Notes: generated by a model from the letters alone, not told the origin. Shown: positions 23,940 through 31,586, numbered from the stretch's first letter. The stretch: DNA of 44,883 bases from a virus (IMGVR_UViG_3300006922_000046:1-44883), one strand, 5' to 3'. A program made the numbers and translations.

Positions 23940-24137
23940 TTAATATCCTTTTTGAAACGATATTGACAATTCAATTAATAATAAGTGAAATTTTATACCT
24001 AACGCTGGACTATAAACCCCTGTTTCTAAAAACGTTCTTTTACTATACCACACCTTTATTGTTGGAATAAGAAACAAATCTTTCTTACTTATTTTAACTT
24101 TCTTCTCTTTAATAAACCATTTACTCATTTTACTCAT
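23940..24137 (-). CDS. Small basic hypothetical protein, 65 aa
   Basis: A basic N-terminus (FIKEKKVKISKKD) precedes a moderately hydrophobic C-terminal half (FHLLLIELSISF). Two ATG codons near the start are possible (24137 or 24128). It is the first gene of the leftward thyA/glyA operon and is divergent from clpP. Confidence 0.45.
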   Translation of the reverse strand: MSKMSKWFIKEKKVKISKKDLFLIPTIKVWYSKRTFLETGVYSPALGIKFHLLLIELSISFQKGY

Positions 24138-24203
24138 TTTATATCTTATGTTTAATATAAAGAAATATATTTAAAAATTTTAAATAAATCAACACAATTT
24201 ATA

Positions 24204-24235
24204 TTTGTCACTTAGTTTTATTTAAATTATATTTG
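24204..24235 (+). promoter_or_regulatory. Host-type promoter TTTG-N20-TATATTTG (clpP)
   Basis: TTTG at 24204-24207, TATATTTG at 24228-24235, spacer 20 nt. This is a perfect match, 34 nt before the ATG. Confidence 0.75.
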
Positions 24236-24269
24236 TATTCAAATCAATAAACACATAAAACAATAAATT

Positions 24270-25013
24270 ATGAATTACGGAAAAGAATTCCAAAAATATG
24301 CAATGAGTGACCATAAAATTTCTTCATTGGAAATGGACCAATATGGTGAATTAGTTAAAGGGTCTATGACTCCTTACATTTTAGAAGAAAGAGAAATGAG
24401 AGCTACACAATTAGACATATTCTCTAGATTAATGATGGATAGAATTATATGGGTTTCGAGTGATGTGAATAGTAAAATGGCTTCGATAATTCAGGCTCAA
24501 CTAATGTTCTTAGATACTACGGACACTCAAGATATAAATCTATATTTAGATACTCCGGGTGGTAGTGTACTTTCAGGTCTTGGTATTAGAGATACAATGA
24601 ACTATGTTAAATCCGATATATCCACTACTAATGTTGGTATGTGTGCATCTATGGGCTCAATATTATTATCTTCAGGTACAAAAGGTAAACGTAATTCTTT
24701 AATATTTTCTAAGGTTATGACCCATATGGTTAGTCATGGTACTCAAGGTAATATTCAAGACACAAGGATTAACCAAATTGAAGCCGAAAAGTATAACTAT
24801 ATGTTATTTAAAATATTATCTCAAAATTCAGGGAAGAGTTTTGATGAGGTTTACGAATTATCACGTAATGATAAATGGTTTAATTCAGATGAGGCGAAAA
24901 AGTTTGGTTTGATTGATAATGTAATTGGTGTTGATAATAACCCAACTATTACCGAAATGATGAAGGGTTTTGATTCTTATTACAAAAAAGAGGTGATGAA
25001 ACGAAACTCATAG
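24270..25013 (+). CDS. clpP: ClpP-family serine protease, 247 aa
   Basis: A complete ClpP catalytic triad is visible: Ser127 in GMCASMGS, His152 in MTHMVSHG, and Asp201 in RNDKWFNSDEA, followed by the typical KKFGLID. TPGGSVLSGLGI is the oxyanion and substrate strand. The core matches cytoplasmic ClpP, with an extra N-terminal segment of about 30 residues and a short C-terminal tail. It may assemble with host ClpX, form an independent peptidase, or act as the prohead protease as ClpP-like enzymes do in many phages. It has its own host-type promoter and terminator. Confidence 0.9.
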   Translation: MNYGKEFQKYAMSDHKISSLEMDQYGELVKGSMTPYILEEREMRATQLDIFSRLMMDRIIWVSSDVNSKMASIIQAQLMFLDTTDTQDINLYLDTPGGSVLSGLGIRDTMNYVKSDISTTNVGMCASMGSILLSSGTKGKRNSLIFSKVMTHMVSHGTQGNIQDTRINQIEAEKYNYMLFKILSQNSGKSFDEVYELSRNDKWFNSDEAKKFGLIDNVIGVDNNPTITEMMKGFDSYYKKEVMKRNS

Positions 25014-25022
25014 GTGTAAAAT

Positions 25023-25054
25023 AAAAAACCCCCTTAGTAGGGGGTTTTTTTATT
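25023..25054. terminator. Bidirectional terminator after clpP
   Basis: CCCCC/GGGGG with a 6-nt loop, extended by A and T tracts on both sides. It serves clpP and the convergent holin-like pair. Confidence 0.85.
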
Positions 25055-25085
25055 TAAGACCTTTAAACTAAAATAAGTTCGTAAT

Positions 25086-25253
25086 CTATTTCTCAGTTTT
25101 AATTTTAGAAACTATCGACCATATTCCACCAATAAGGGTTAAAGTACCACCGATTATTTCTGTAATTAATGCCTCGTCAACGAGACCTTTAGCGACCACA
25201 ACACCACCAACAAAAGTTAGTATGTGTCGAATGATTCCCATTACTTGTTCCAT
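25086..25253 (-). CDS. Putative holin, Pam3-gp28-like, 55 aa
   Basis: The order GIIRHILTFVGG, VVVAKGLVDEALITEI, and LTLIGGIWSIVSKIK fits the Pam3-gp28 family of putative phage holins: one or two hydrophobic helices, a conserved W near the end and a short basic tail. It is too short to need a signal peptide. The upstream gene (25256) ends 2 nt before its start and encodes another small membrane protein, so the pair may form one lysis unit with the endolysins. Confidence 0.65.
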   Translation of the reverse strand: MEQVMGIIRHILTFVGGVVVAKGLVDEALITEIIGGTLTLIGGIWSIVSKIKTEK

Positions 25254-25255
25254 TT

Positions 25256-25456
25256 TCATTTTTTTATTTTTTTAGATATAAAATTAACTAATATATCCCA
25301 ATTTCTAGTTGCGAATACCCCGAATGAAAACCCTGCGAATATTTTATATCCGAAAGACCACAATATTAAACCTAAAATAAGACCTAATATACCTTCAACA
25401 CCGTTAGATATTAACCAACTTTTTATTCCATTAAATAATTTTTTTAATTTTTCCAT
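25256..25456 (-). CDS. Small membrane protein with basic ends, 66 aa
   Basis: One long hydrophobic region (residues about 21-46, GILGLILGLILWSFGYK) lies between basic ends (KLKKLFNGIK and SKKIKK). It is coupled to the holin-like gene downstream. It may be a holin partner or an antiholin; the sequence does not decide. Confidence 0.55.
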   Translation of the reverse strand: MEKLKKLFNGIKSWLISNGVEGILGLILGLILWSFGYKIFAGFSFGVFATRNWDILVNFISKKIKK

Positions 25457-25503
25457 AATAATTGTTTTATTATAAGTATCCGTTTTTTTTGAAAAGGACT
25501 AAT

Positions 25504-25824
25504 CTAATCAATATCACGGAACTCTAATACAGAACGTAATTCAGAGGTAATACCCAACAAATTATATAATTCTAACCATATCTCATTCATAATATCTTCT
25601 TGTCTAGATGTAAAATAATTTCTCCCTTTAGGTACAGGAAAATATATTACAACAATTGGTTGTGAAAAACCACCTAACGGTGTATCAACATTCATTTCAT
25701 CAGATAAGTGGTTAGGTGGTAAAATTTCTATATTTGATACTTCATCAAACTCAAGTGTATCTAAATAATCCTGAGCGATAGATAAAAATTTACCATATTG
25801 TTTTTTGTTAACTAATACTTCCAT
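25504..25824 (-). CDS. Small alpha/beta protein of the tag-bearing group, 106 aa
   Basis: The N-terminus EVLVNKKQYGKFLSIAQDYL resembles the tag segment but has K in place of the E. A strand (IVVIYFPVP), an amphipathic helix (IMNEIWLELYNLLGI) and a final strand (RSVLEFRDI) repeat the pattern of its neighbours. Third gene of a three-gene leftward operon with 1-2 nt gaps. Confidence 0.5.
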   Translation of the reverse strand: MEVLVNKKQYGKFLSIAQDYLDTLEFDEVSNIEILPPNHLSDEMNVDTPLGGFSQPIVVIYFPVPKGRNYFTSRQEDIMNEIWLELYNLLGITSELRSVLEFRDID

Positions 25825-25826
25825 AT

Positions 25827-26153
25827 TTAAAAATTTTCTACAGTTGTTTTTATATAATAAAATTCAAGTATAATACCATTACTTTCAAATCCAAATAAAT
25901 TTTTAATTTCTTCCTGAATACCATATTTCAAATGCATTCTAGAATCATTTCTATAAGGTATGGTGTCTTCCTTAAAAATTATTTTAAGTTTAGGTATCGT
26001 TCTTCGATTCATTTTCATTTTTCTACCATAACTATCAGTCCAAGCACCGAGAGTAACAGTATCAAATTCAATATCATCTATATCAGGATAATTAGTTTTT
26101 AAGTATTTTTCAATACTTCTATTCAATTGGTCTTCATTTACTATATAATCCAT
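25827..26153 (-). CDS. Small alpha/beta protein of the tag-bearing group, 108 aa
   Basis: The start MDYIVNEDQLNRSIEKYL matches the tag consensus (I-x-E-x-x-L-x-x-x-I-x-K-Y-L). Then come a strand (KLKIIFKED), a helix (LKYGIQEEIKNLFGF) and a strand (IILEFYYI). The Met at 26153 follows the upstream stop by 1 nt. No family recognised. Confidence 0.5.
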   Translation of the reverse strand: MDYIVNEDQLNRSIEKYLKTNYPDIDDIEFDTVTLGAWTDSYGRKMKMNRRTIPKLKIIFKEDTIPYRNDSRMHLKYGIQEEIKNLFGFESNGIILEFYYIKTTVENF

Positions 26154-26154
26154 A

Positions 26155-26595
26155 TTACTTGTATTGTTGGAATTCCCCAACACTTAAATTTGGTTTAATT
26201 GTTGTGGTTTTTTCATCAAATAACCCCACCAAATTAGATTCTGCACACATATTATCCGGTAAAAAATCATAAAAAGTATTTAGTTTATTTTTAATATCAT
26301 CCCTTATAGAATAATATTTTGAAAAATCTTCACTATCGTTATATGAGAATAACGTAGTAGAACGTAACATGTCCTTACCATATTTCTCATAAGAATCAAC
26401 CCAAAAGGGTCTTATCTCAGTATTATTTAATTCTGCTAACTCGAAAAAATCTATGAATAAATCTATGAATAATAGTCCATCGTATAATTCATAAGTTTCA
26501 GAAACTTGACCCCCCTTAATAAAACTAAAAGATTTAGTCATCGCTTTAATAACTAAATCAACACCCCTTTCTTGTTCTTTTGTAAGTTTCTTCAT
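26155..26595 (-). CDS. Tag-bearing hypothetical protein, 146 aa
   Basis: The start MKKLTKEQERGVDLVIKA is tag-like (LTKEQ). The body is mainly helical with acidic patches (FIDLFIDFFELAEL). First gene of the three-gene operon, with TATTTATA 19 nt upstream. No family recognised. Confidence 0.5.
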   Translation of the reverse strand: MKKLTKEQERGVDLVIKAMTKSFSFIKGGQVSETYELYDGLLFIDLFIDFFELAELNNTEIRPFWVDSYEKYGKDMLRSTTLFSYNDSEDFSKYYSIRDDIKNKLNTFYDFLPDNMCAESNLVGLFDEKTTTIKPNLSVGEFQQYK

Positions 26596-26614
26596 TTTAA
26601 ATATATTAATCTTT

Positions 26615-26622
26615 TATAAATA
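26615..26622 (-). promoter_or_regulatory. TATTTATA late-type element
   Basis: TATTTATA on the minus strand, 19 nt before the ATG at 26595. Confidence 0.5.
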
Positions 26623-26654
26623 TCAATTAATATTATAATTTACTATCATTATTA

Positions 26655-26662
26655 TATTTATA
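26655..26662 (+). promoter_or_regulatory. TATTTATA late-type element
   Basis: TATTTATA on the plus strand, 3 nt before the ATG at 26666. Confidence 0.4.
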
Positions 26663-26665
26663 TTT

Positions 26666-27295
26666 ATGAGACTTACTTTAGACATAATAAAAAAGATTTT
26701 AGATACTTCCATATTTGGCCCATCGGACATAGAATATAGTGTTAATATCTTAGATTGGAATTTTAAATATCAAGCCGATGTTTATAAAAAATACGTTAAT
26801 ATAACGGTATACGTCGATTTGGAAAAGTTTATGCCTGTGGGTAGTAGTTATAACTCAAGTTACGAATCTTCAATGTATGAACTTGAAGAAACTTTAGATG
26901 TTATCTATGGTCTACTAGGGTTATCTGATGGTCAAATACATTTAAATGTTGAATATATAAATTTTAACTCAATAAATAAAATATTGGACCGAATGACTAA
27001 TAAACTACGTGGTTATATAAATCACAACTATAATGTACCTTTAGATGATTTAACTGAAGTTAGGTACTATTTTTATGGGTCCGAAAGTGAAAACCCTTTT
27101 GTGAAAATAGAAGTTGATTTATACGAATTTTTTAGTAAATTCGATGTTGCTGGGGATGGTGGTACAACTGATATAGCCGGAAAAACAATAGATAATGCTT
27201 ATCTGCGGAATGATTTGGACGATATATCTAAAGAAATATTCTATGGTGAGAAACTACTTAGTGGCGCATACGATTTAGACATTATCGACTTTTAA
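26666..27295 (+). CDS. Probable two-repeat member of the small alpha/beta group, 209 aa
   Basis: The pattern strand (VNITVYVDL), helix (ETLDVIYGLLGL), strand (HLNVEYINF) in the first half returns loosely in the second half (VKIEVDLYEF, DLDDISKEIFYG). This suggests an internal duplication of the unit seen in 25504-26153. No ITE motif at the start (MRLTLDIIKKIL), but the length and spacing of the first helix are similar. Family unknown. Confidence 0.5.
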   Translation: MRLTLDIIKKILDTSIFGPSDIEYSVNILDWNFKYQADVYKKYVNITVYVDLEKFMPVGSSYNSSYESSMYELEETLDVIYGLLGLSDGQIHLNVEYINFNSINKILDRMTNKLRGYINHNYNVPLDDLTEVRYYFYGSESENPFVKIEVDLYEFFSKFDVAGDGGTTDIAGKTIDNAYLRNDLDDISKEIFYGEKLLSGAYDLDIIDF

Positions 27296-27304
27296 TTCTC
27301 ACCA

Positions 27305-27862
27305 TTATTTTACCTTAATAACATAATGAATTGGTCTACGAAACCCATCATATTGTTCACACGAATTACCATATAAAACGCCGTCAACTAATGCTAACGC
27401 ATGACCCTTAACGATTATAACATACCGACCATTAGGGTGTTGTTCCATAAAAGATTTAACAGTATACCCTGTAGGTTTCTTATACGTTGGATTAGTTAGA
27501 GTCTTACCTTTACAGTGAGAATAAGAACCTTTATATCTTGGGCTAATCCCCATAAGAGAAGTTCTCTTACCATTTTTAACGGAGCCCATCACACCTTTAA
27601 GATACTTACTAGTGTAAGTCCCTTTTCCATCTTTTCTTTTAAATTTTGATTTTACCCAAGAATGTGATGTTTTATATGGTATGTCAAATGCAACCATAAA
27701 AGCTCTAACAACACAATCATTCTTTTCGTTTTTCGCAATATCACAAGTACTACGAACCATTTCGTTAGTATCTTCGAAGAATTCCCCTTTAATCATCTTA
27801 ACAGTTTCTAAATCACCGTAGTAATTAGTACTTGTTTTGGTTGTTAGTATATCTCTTTTCAT
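27305..27862 (-). CDS. Putative papain-fold cysteine protease-like protein, 185 aa
   Basis: NDCVVRAFMVAFDIPY carries a Cys at the start of a helix, and RYVIIVKGHALALVDGVLYG a His in a beta-strand followed by Asp. This is the Cys-His(-Asp/Asn) order of papain-like folds, often seen in small phage proteins. No proven substrate. A host-type promoter ends 4 nt before the ATG, which suggests a leaderless mRNA and early expression. Confidence 0.45.
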   Translation of the reverse strand: MKRDILTTKTSTNYYGDLETVKMIKGEFFEDTNEMVRSTCDIAKNEKNDCVVRAFMVAFDIPYKTSHSWVKSKFKRKDGKGTYTSKYLKGVMGSVKNGKRTSLMGISPRYKGSYSHCKGKTLTNPTYKKPTGYTVKSFMEQHPNGRYVIIVKGHALALVDGVLYGNSCEQYDGFRRPIHYVIKVK

Positions 27863-27866
27863 ACTA

Positions 27867-27897
27867 CAAATATAAGTAAAATATTCCAAACCACAAA
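27867..27897 (-). promoter_or_regulatory. Host-type promoter TTTG-N19-TATATTTG, leaderless arrangement
   Basis: Minus strand: TTTG at 27894-27897 and TATATTTG at 27867-27874. Only 4 nt separate the -7 box from the ATG. Confidence 0.65.
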
Positions 27898-27924
27898 ATT
27901 ATTGTAAATAGTAATTAAGATTTA

Positions 27925-28548
27925 CTACTTTAAAAATAGCTTAGATTCTCTTTTTCTTCTGTTGGTCAAACCTTTACTGAATTTACCACTAATCATCGTA
28001 GTATCTGTCGGTAATAATTCAGCAGCTTCTTTGTATTTTTTTTGTTTCACTAATTGTATGAAGTCAGATTTTCTTAACCCTTGACAACCCGCGTTAAATG
28101 CTAATGAAACTAACACATCAAACATATTCTGAGTTATCATATGATTATTTTTGATAGATTTGTCAGTTTTCCATTCAGATAAAAATCTCCTAACACAATT
28201 AGCCGATTCAGTCGCATCATTTTGTAAGTATTCTTGAGCTTCTGTTTCGGTTATCGTATCTCCGACCTTGGGTTTTGGGTTTGAAAGAGCTCCTGTATGA
28301 CCCCAACCAATGGTGACTCTACCATCACCTAACTTATATGCCTTTAAAACCGGTTTACCTCTTTCCTTTAAACTACCTTCTTCTTTTTTAATAGTATCCC
28401 AAAAATTCTGAGAAGCCCTTAATTTTGTTCCGTCTACGTATTTCTTATCGATAACATATCCATCATCTTCATTTATTTTCTCTTTTCTAACTTTATCGTG
28501 CATTTCTAAAATATGACGTTTTTCGTTCTCATTTAATTTAAAACTCAT
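27925..28548 (-). CDS. T4-type (GH24) lysozyme with N-terminal LNE tag, 207 aa
   Basis: After an N-terminal tag-like region (SFKLNENEKRHILEMH, about residues 1-45) comes a GH24 lysozyme. KKEEGSLKERG holds the catalytic Glu, LGDGRVTIGWGHTG the conserved Gly/Thr/His loop, and VSLAFNAGCQG the C-terminal lobe. The enzyme hydrolyses the MurNAc-GlcNAc bond. It is the second wall-cutting enzyme of the window; because it carries the tag, it is more likely a particle-borne lysozyme for entry than the holin-released endolysin. The tail is basic. Confidence 0.85.
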   Translation of the reverse strand: MSFKLNENEKRHILEMHDKVRKEKINEDDGYVIDKKYVDGTKLRASQNFWDTIKKEEGSLKERGKPVLKAYKLGDGRVTIGWGHTGALSNPKPKVGDTITETEAQEYLQNDATESANCVRRFLSEWKTDKSIKNNHMITQNMFDVLVSLAFNAGCQGLRKSDFIQLVKQKKYKEAAELLPTDTTMISGKFSKGLTNRRKRESKLFLK

Positions 28549-28560
28549 GTTATGTTATTT

Positions 28561-29418
28561 TTAATACTTATTTATTATTAGTTTTTTACCATTTAATGAA
28601 ACACACCAATTTTCACACCCATCAACATTTTTTAACCCAACACAAAATTTTGGATTAGACTTTATTTGAATTGGTATCCATTTACCGTCTTTCTTAATTG
28701 CAACATCAATACCCATCATATCTATGAATGAGTAGTTCCCTGTGAAGTCGTATATTTCTGAATCAACGTATTCATCCAATAAAAGATTTTTAACATCTTC
28801 TTCAGCCTTATTACCATAGTCAGTGGTCGCCTTAATGGTTTTACCCATTTGATTCATTATTTTATTAGATTCTGCTTCAACACTAGGTTTTATGGAATCA
28901 ATAAAGTCAATAAAAGGACTTATTCCGGTTTTTTCATCGTAATTGAAAAAATTACGTACTATTGTGTCGGTATCCAACATATTATCTTTATCAAATCTTA
29001 ATTTAGTTATTAAGTAAGCCAAGGCCGAATAGTTGGTATTTAACTTATTTAAATACGACCATTCTCCGTCGGAGTCAATTATAACATGTTCTTCAATAAA
29101 ACCTTTCATATGGTCTTCAATATATTTAATTATACCTTCACAGTACTTAAACATATCCATAGCTACCTCAACCATAGCTTGACGACTTTTAAAAAAATCT
29201 AAAGTTTTTTCATATTTCATGGACCTAATACCCTCTTTATATTCTGATAGATATTCTTTAGCGTATTCACTTATTTTACGTGTTGTAAAGTTCAATAACG
29301 ACCTCTTTCTTCTTAAGTGAGTTTCGATTGAGTGACAAAACCTATATTCGAGACCCATAGGTATCGAATTACATCCGGTCTCACTTATTTTAGATTCTAT
29401 TAATGATTCTTTATTCAT
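28561..29418 (-). CDS. Hypothetical protein with C-terminal PD-(D/E)XK nuclease-like motif, 285 aa
   Basis: Residues 1 to about 195 are helical and unassigned. The C-terminal part has the order YGNKAEEDVKNLLLDE, then DMMGIDVAIKKDG, then WIPIQIKSNPK: Glu in the first helix, Asp in a strand and Q-x-K in the next, as in Mrr/PD-(D/E)XK nucleases. A DNA-cutting role is inferred. It ends 12 nt before the lysozyme gene, so both may share a late transcript. TATTTATA lies 12 nt upstream. Confidence 0.55.
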   Translation of the reverse strand: MNKESLIESKISETGCNSIPMGLEYRFCHSIETHLRRKRSLLNFTTRKISEYAKEYLSEYKEGIRSMKYEKTLDFFKSRQAMVEVAMDMFKYCEGIIKYIEDHMKGFIEEHVIIDSDGEWSYLNKLNTNYSALAYLITKLRFDKDNMLDTDTIVRNFFNYDEKTGISPFIDFIDSIKPSVEAESNKIMNQMGKTIKATTDYGNKAEEDVKNLLLDEYVDSEIYDFTGNYSFIDMMGIDVAIKKDGKWIPIQIKSNPKFCVGLKNVDGCENWCVSLNGKKLIINKY

Positions 29419-29430
29419 AAAATATTTTAC

Positions 29431-29438
29431 TATAAATA
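29431..29438 (-). promoter_or_regulatory. TATTTATA late-type element
   Basis: TATTTATA on the minus strand, 12 nt before the ATG at 29418. Confidence 0.45.
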
Positions 29439-29463
29439 GTTAGTTAAATAAAAAACCATTTAA

Positions 29464-29495
29464 ATTGATTATTTTAAAATTAATGAGTATGTTTG
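29464..29495 (+). promoter_or_regulatory. Host-type promoter TTG-N20-TATGTTTG
   Basis: TTG at 29465-29467, TATGTTTG at 29488-29495, spacer 20 nt. It drives the gene at 29518. Confidence 0.65.
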
Positions 29496-29517
29496 TACTA
29501 ATTAACCCAAAAAGAAT

Positions 29518-30096
29518 ATGAGTAAAGGAAAAAAAGATATTGTAGAAGAGGAAATGTGGGACCACTATAGTGAGTTACCAAATCCGATGTGGTATAAATA
29601 TAAAGAAGATAAACTTAGTTTATACGAGAGGTATAAGAATTCTAAAACTCAGGATGAGGAAGAGAAGATAGAAGTGATTAATGAAATCATTTCAACATAC
29701 CCAAAGATTATCGATTACTTATACAATAGATTGGATACCTGTTTTGGAGAACACACAGTATATTTGGTTCATATGAAAGTGAACGGTGAGGATATGTTAA
29801 AGGTGGGTTACACAAAGAATGATGTTGTAAGAAGATTCGGAGAGAAGAGATATGCGGGACAGAATACTTTAGACATTATAGAGGTTGTAAGAGACAATAA
29901 ACTACAAGCCAAAGGAGCGGTAGACTTTGAGAAGAAGTTAAAGGATATGATGGTAGGGTACCGTACAGAGTCTAACTTAACATTGCCAGGTAAGAATGAG
30001 TTTATGGATATTCAATATAAGGATGATATAGTAGAAATGTACGATACGTTTTACGAACAATACAAAGACGTAGAAGGGCTTAAATCCCCTAACTAA
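29518..30096 (+). CDS. T5orf172 / GIY-YIG-type domain protein, 192 aa
   Basis: Residues about 85-150 (HTVYLVHMKVNGEDMLKVG, then YTKNDVVRRFGEK) match the T5orf172 pattern: Y-L-V, a K-V-G-Y-T turn and a following Arg. This is a small fold related to GIY-YIG nucleases. The N-terminal 80 residues are charged and helical. By eye its codons are somewhat richer in G than those of its neighbours. It may be a DNA-binding protein or a nuclease; a catalytic Glu is likely in AVDFEKKL. Confidence 0.6.
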   Translation: MSKGKKDIVEEEMWDHYSELPNPMWYKYKEDKLSLYERYKNSKTQDEEEKIEVINEIISTYPKIIDYLYNRLDTCFGEHTVYLVHMKVNGEDMLKVGYTKNDVVRRFGEKRYAGQNTLDIIEVVRDNKLQAKGAVDFEKKLKDMMVGYRTESNLTLPGKNEFMDIQYKDDIVEMYDTFYEQYKDVEGLKSPN

Positions 30097-30100
30097 ATAT

Positions 30101-30120
30101 AACCCCTCAATTGAGGGGTT
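30101..30120. terminator. Bidirectional terminator (perfect palindrome)
   Basis: A 20-bp perfect palindrome (AACCCCTCAA/TTGAGGGGTT) between convergent genes, with T-rich flanks. Confidence 0.75.
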
Positions 30121-30407
30121 TATTGTATTCTTGTGTTAGTTATCAGGTGTATAACCCACGCTATCAAACCATTTAATTGTAATAACACTAAATTCCATTG
30201 TCTACGAACAGTTGTTTGAATCATAACACATATGAATCCAAATATAAATAAAAATGGGTTTAGTGTCCACTGACCCGCAACTAACAAACCCGCACCCATA
30301 TATCCAATTCTACTAGACATTCTCTCTACAGGAGTTAACTTACGTTCTCTAACCATAGCCTTTAATATGGCTCTCCTCCACTCAATATTAAATAGTGTTT
30401 TTCTCAT
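30120..30407 (-). CDS. Small membrane protein, 95 aa
   Basis: A basic N-terminus (residues 1-32) and two or three hydrophobic segments (ULV-type stretch GAGLLVAGQWTLNPFLFIFG and LQLNGLIAWVIHLI). It overlaps the upstream gene by 4 nt (ATGA). No family recognised. Confidence 0.55.
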   Translation of the reverse strand: MRKTLFNIEWRRAILKAMVRERKLTPVERMSSRIGYMGAGLLVAGQWTLNPFLFIFGFICVMIQTTVRRQWNLVLLQLNGLIAWVIHLITNTRIQ

Positions 30408-30595
30408 ACGAATATTAATAGAATTAAAAGTAAAATAAATAAAGCTATAGACGAAATACCTAATAGTTTATTATTATTATTAACCTGCCTTTCACTTCTA
30501 CCTTGCCAATCATTGGAATCCCATTCCTTTGTTCTCCCTTGATTAATCGAATATTTTTTAGACTTATCTTTTAATATTTCTTCAGTATTTTCCAT
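30404..30595 (-). CDS. Tail-anchored small protein, 63 aa
   Basis: A charged, Asn/Gln-rich N-terminal two-thirds and one C-terminal hydrophobic span (GISSIALFILLLILLIFV). It overlaps the next gene by ATGA. No family recognised. Confidence 0.55.
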   Translation of the reverse strand: MENTEEILKDKSKKYSINQGRTKEWDSNDWQGRSERQVNNNNKLLGISSIALFILLLILLIFV

Positions 30596-30607
30596 AATTT
30601 ATAAATT

Positions 30608-31000
30608 TTATTTTTTTCTGTTTCTAATTGTAAAAAAATTATTAATCGCTAACCATAAGGACACCGTTAAGGATAAGACACCTAAATAAACTAACCCAAT
30701 GTATTCACCAAATAATTCCATATGAGTTGTTGTATAAATAGTAATACCGGTAAATGTAATGAACCAAGCGATTACCCAAACTACTTCAGGTACTTTTTTA
30801 ACCACCGGCAATATTTTTTCTACTCTCCTGTCGTGAACGACTCTTGACAATGCGTCTTGTAAATCTTTACCGTACGCAGGTACTTTCTCTGTAGTTAAAT
30901 CTTCATTTTCAATTTCAACCTCATACTTAAAATATCCGTTGAATGTTTCACTCTCTTTCCTTAGTGTTGCGTTTAAAACTTTAGCCTTTTGTTTTTTCAT
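30608..31000 (-). CDS. Membrane protein with N-terminal beta domain, 130 aa
   Basis: Residues 1-65 are polar with strands (GYFKYEVEIENEDL). Two hydrophobic segments follow (VVWVIAWFITFTGITIY and IGLVYLGVLSLTVSLWLAI), with a basic end (RNRKK). It overlaps the DUF2805-like gene by 1 nt (TAATG). No family recognised. Confidence 0.55.
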   Translation of the reverse strand: MKKQKAKVLNATLRKESETFNGYFKYEVEIENEDLTTEKVPAYGKDLQDALSRVVHDRRVEKILPVVKKVPEVVWVIAWFITFTGITIYTTTHMELFGEYIGLVYLGVLSLTVSLWLAINNFFTIRNRKK

Positions 31001-31230
31001 TATTTCTGATTTTTTGATTTGAATCTATTTGACTCACTTGTTTTACTATGTTTTGTTTTTCTACCTTTTACTCTTTCCCTCCACATTTTGAAAGATGATT
31101 CTTTTAGGTTACTTCTCATAATCTTACGAACCTCATTTTCTTTTATCCCATATTGATACTCTATTGCTTCAAAAGGAGTTCTATCCTCCCAAGCCATTTC
31201 GATGATTCTATCTATATCTTCTATCTTCAA
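31000..31230 (-). CDS. DUF2805 (TIGR03643)-like protein, 76 aa
   Basis: IDRIIEMAWEDRTPFEAI, then EVRKIMRSNLKESSFKMW, then RERVKGRKTKH follow the conserved order of DUF2805, a small protein found mainly in bacteria. The fold looks like a helix-turn-helix unit with a basic C-terminus, so DNA or RNA binding is possible. First gene of a four-gene leftward operon of membrane proteins, presumably host-derived. Confidence 0.7.
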   Translation of the reverse strand: MKIEDIDRIIEMAWEDRTPFEAIEYQYGIKENEVRKIMRSNLKESSFKMWRERVKGRKTKHSKTSESNRFKSKNQK

Positions 31231-31263
31231 AACAATATGGTTAAATCATTTTCATATTAACCT

Positions 31264-31575
31264 CTAAATTATACCTCCAATTATATCTCTATCCTCCAAA
31301 TGGGTGAAATAGTTTACGTCAAATTTATGGGGTTTTGTATTAATCAGTATACCTTTTTCTGTATTAGTAAAACCTTCTACTATAACATTCATTTCATCTT
31401 CACCATGAATAACATGAGATAACATTTGACCAATCTTAATAAAAGGACCTCCCGATGGGTCTATAAAATCATCTCCGGCTCTCATGTATTCAAAATCACC
31501 TTCCCATAACACATTACCATCTTTTTGTTTAGTAAATGTGTACTCATCTCCATACCTATTTCTATATTTAACCAT
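31264..31575 (-). CDS. Hypothetical protein, 103 aa
   Basis: A beta-rich, soluble protein (RYGDEYTFTKQKDGNVLWEG at the start). No motif recognised. It ends 33 nt before the next downstream gene and follows a small coiled-coil gene by 11 nt. Confidence 0.5.
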   Translation of the reverse strand: MVKYRNRYGDEYTFTKQKDGNVLWEGDFEYMRAGDDFIDPSGGPFIKIGQMLSHVIHGEDEMNVIVEGFTNTEKGILINTKPHKFDVNYFTHLEDRDIIGGII

Positions 31576-31586
31576 ATATTTTTTTT

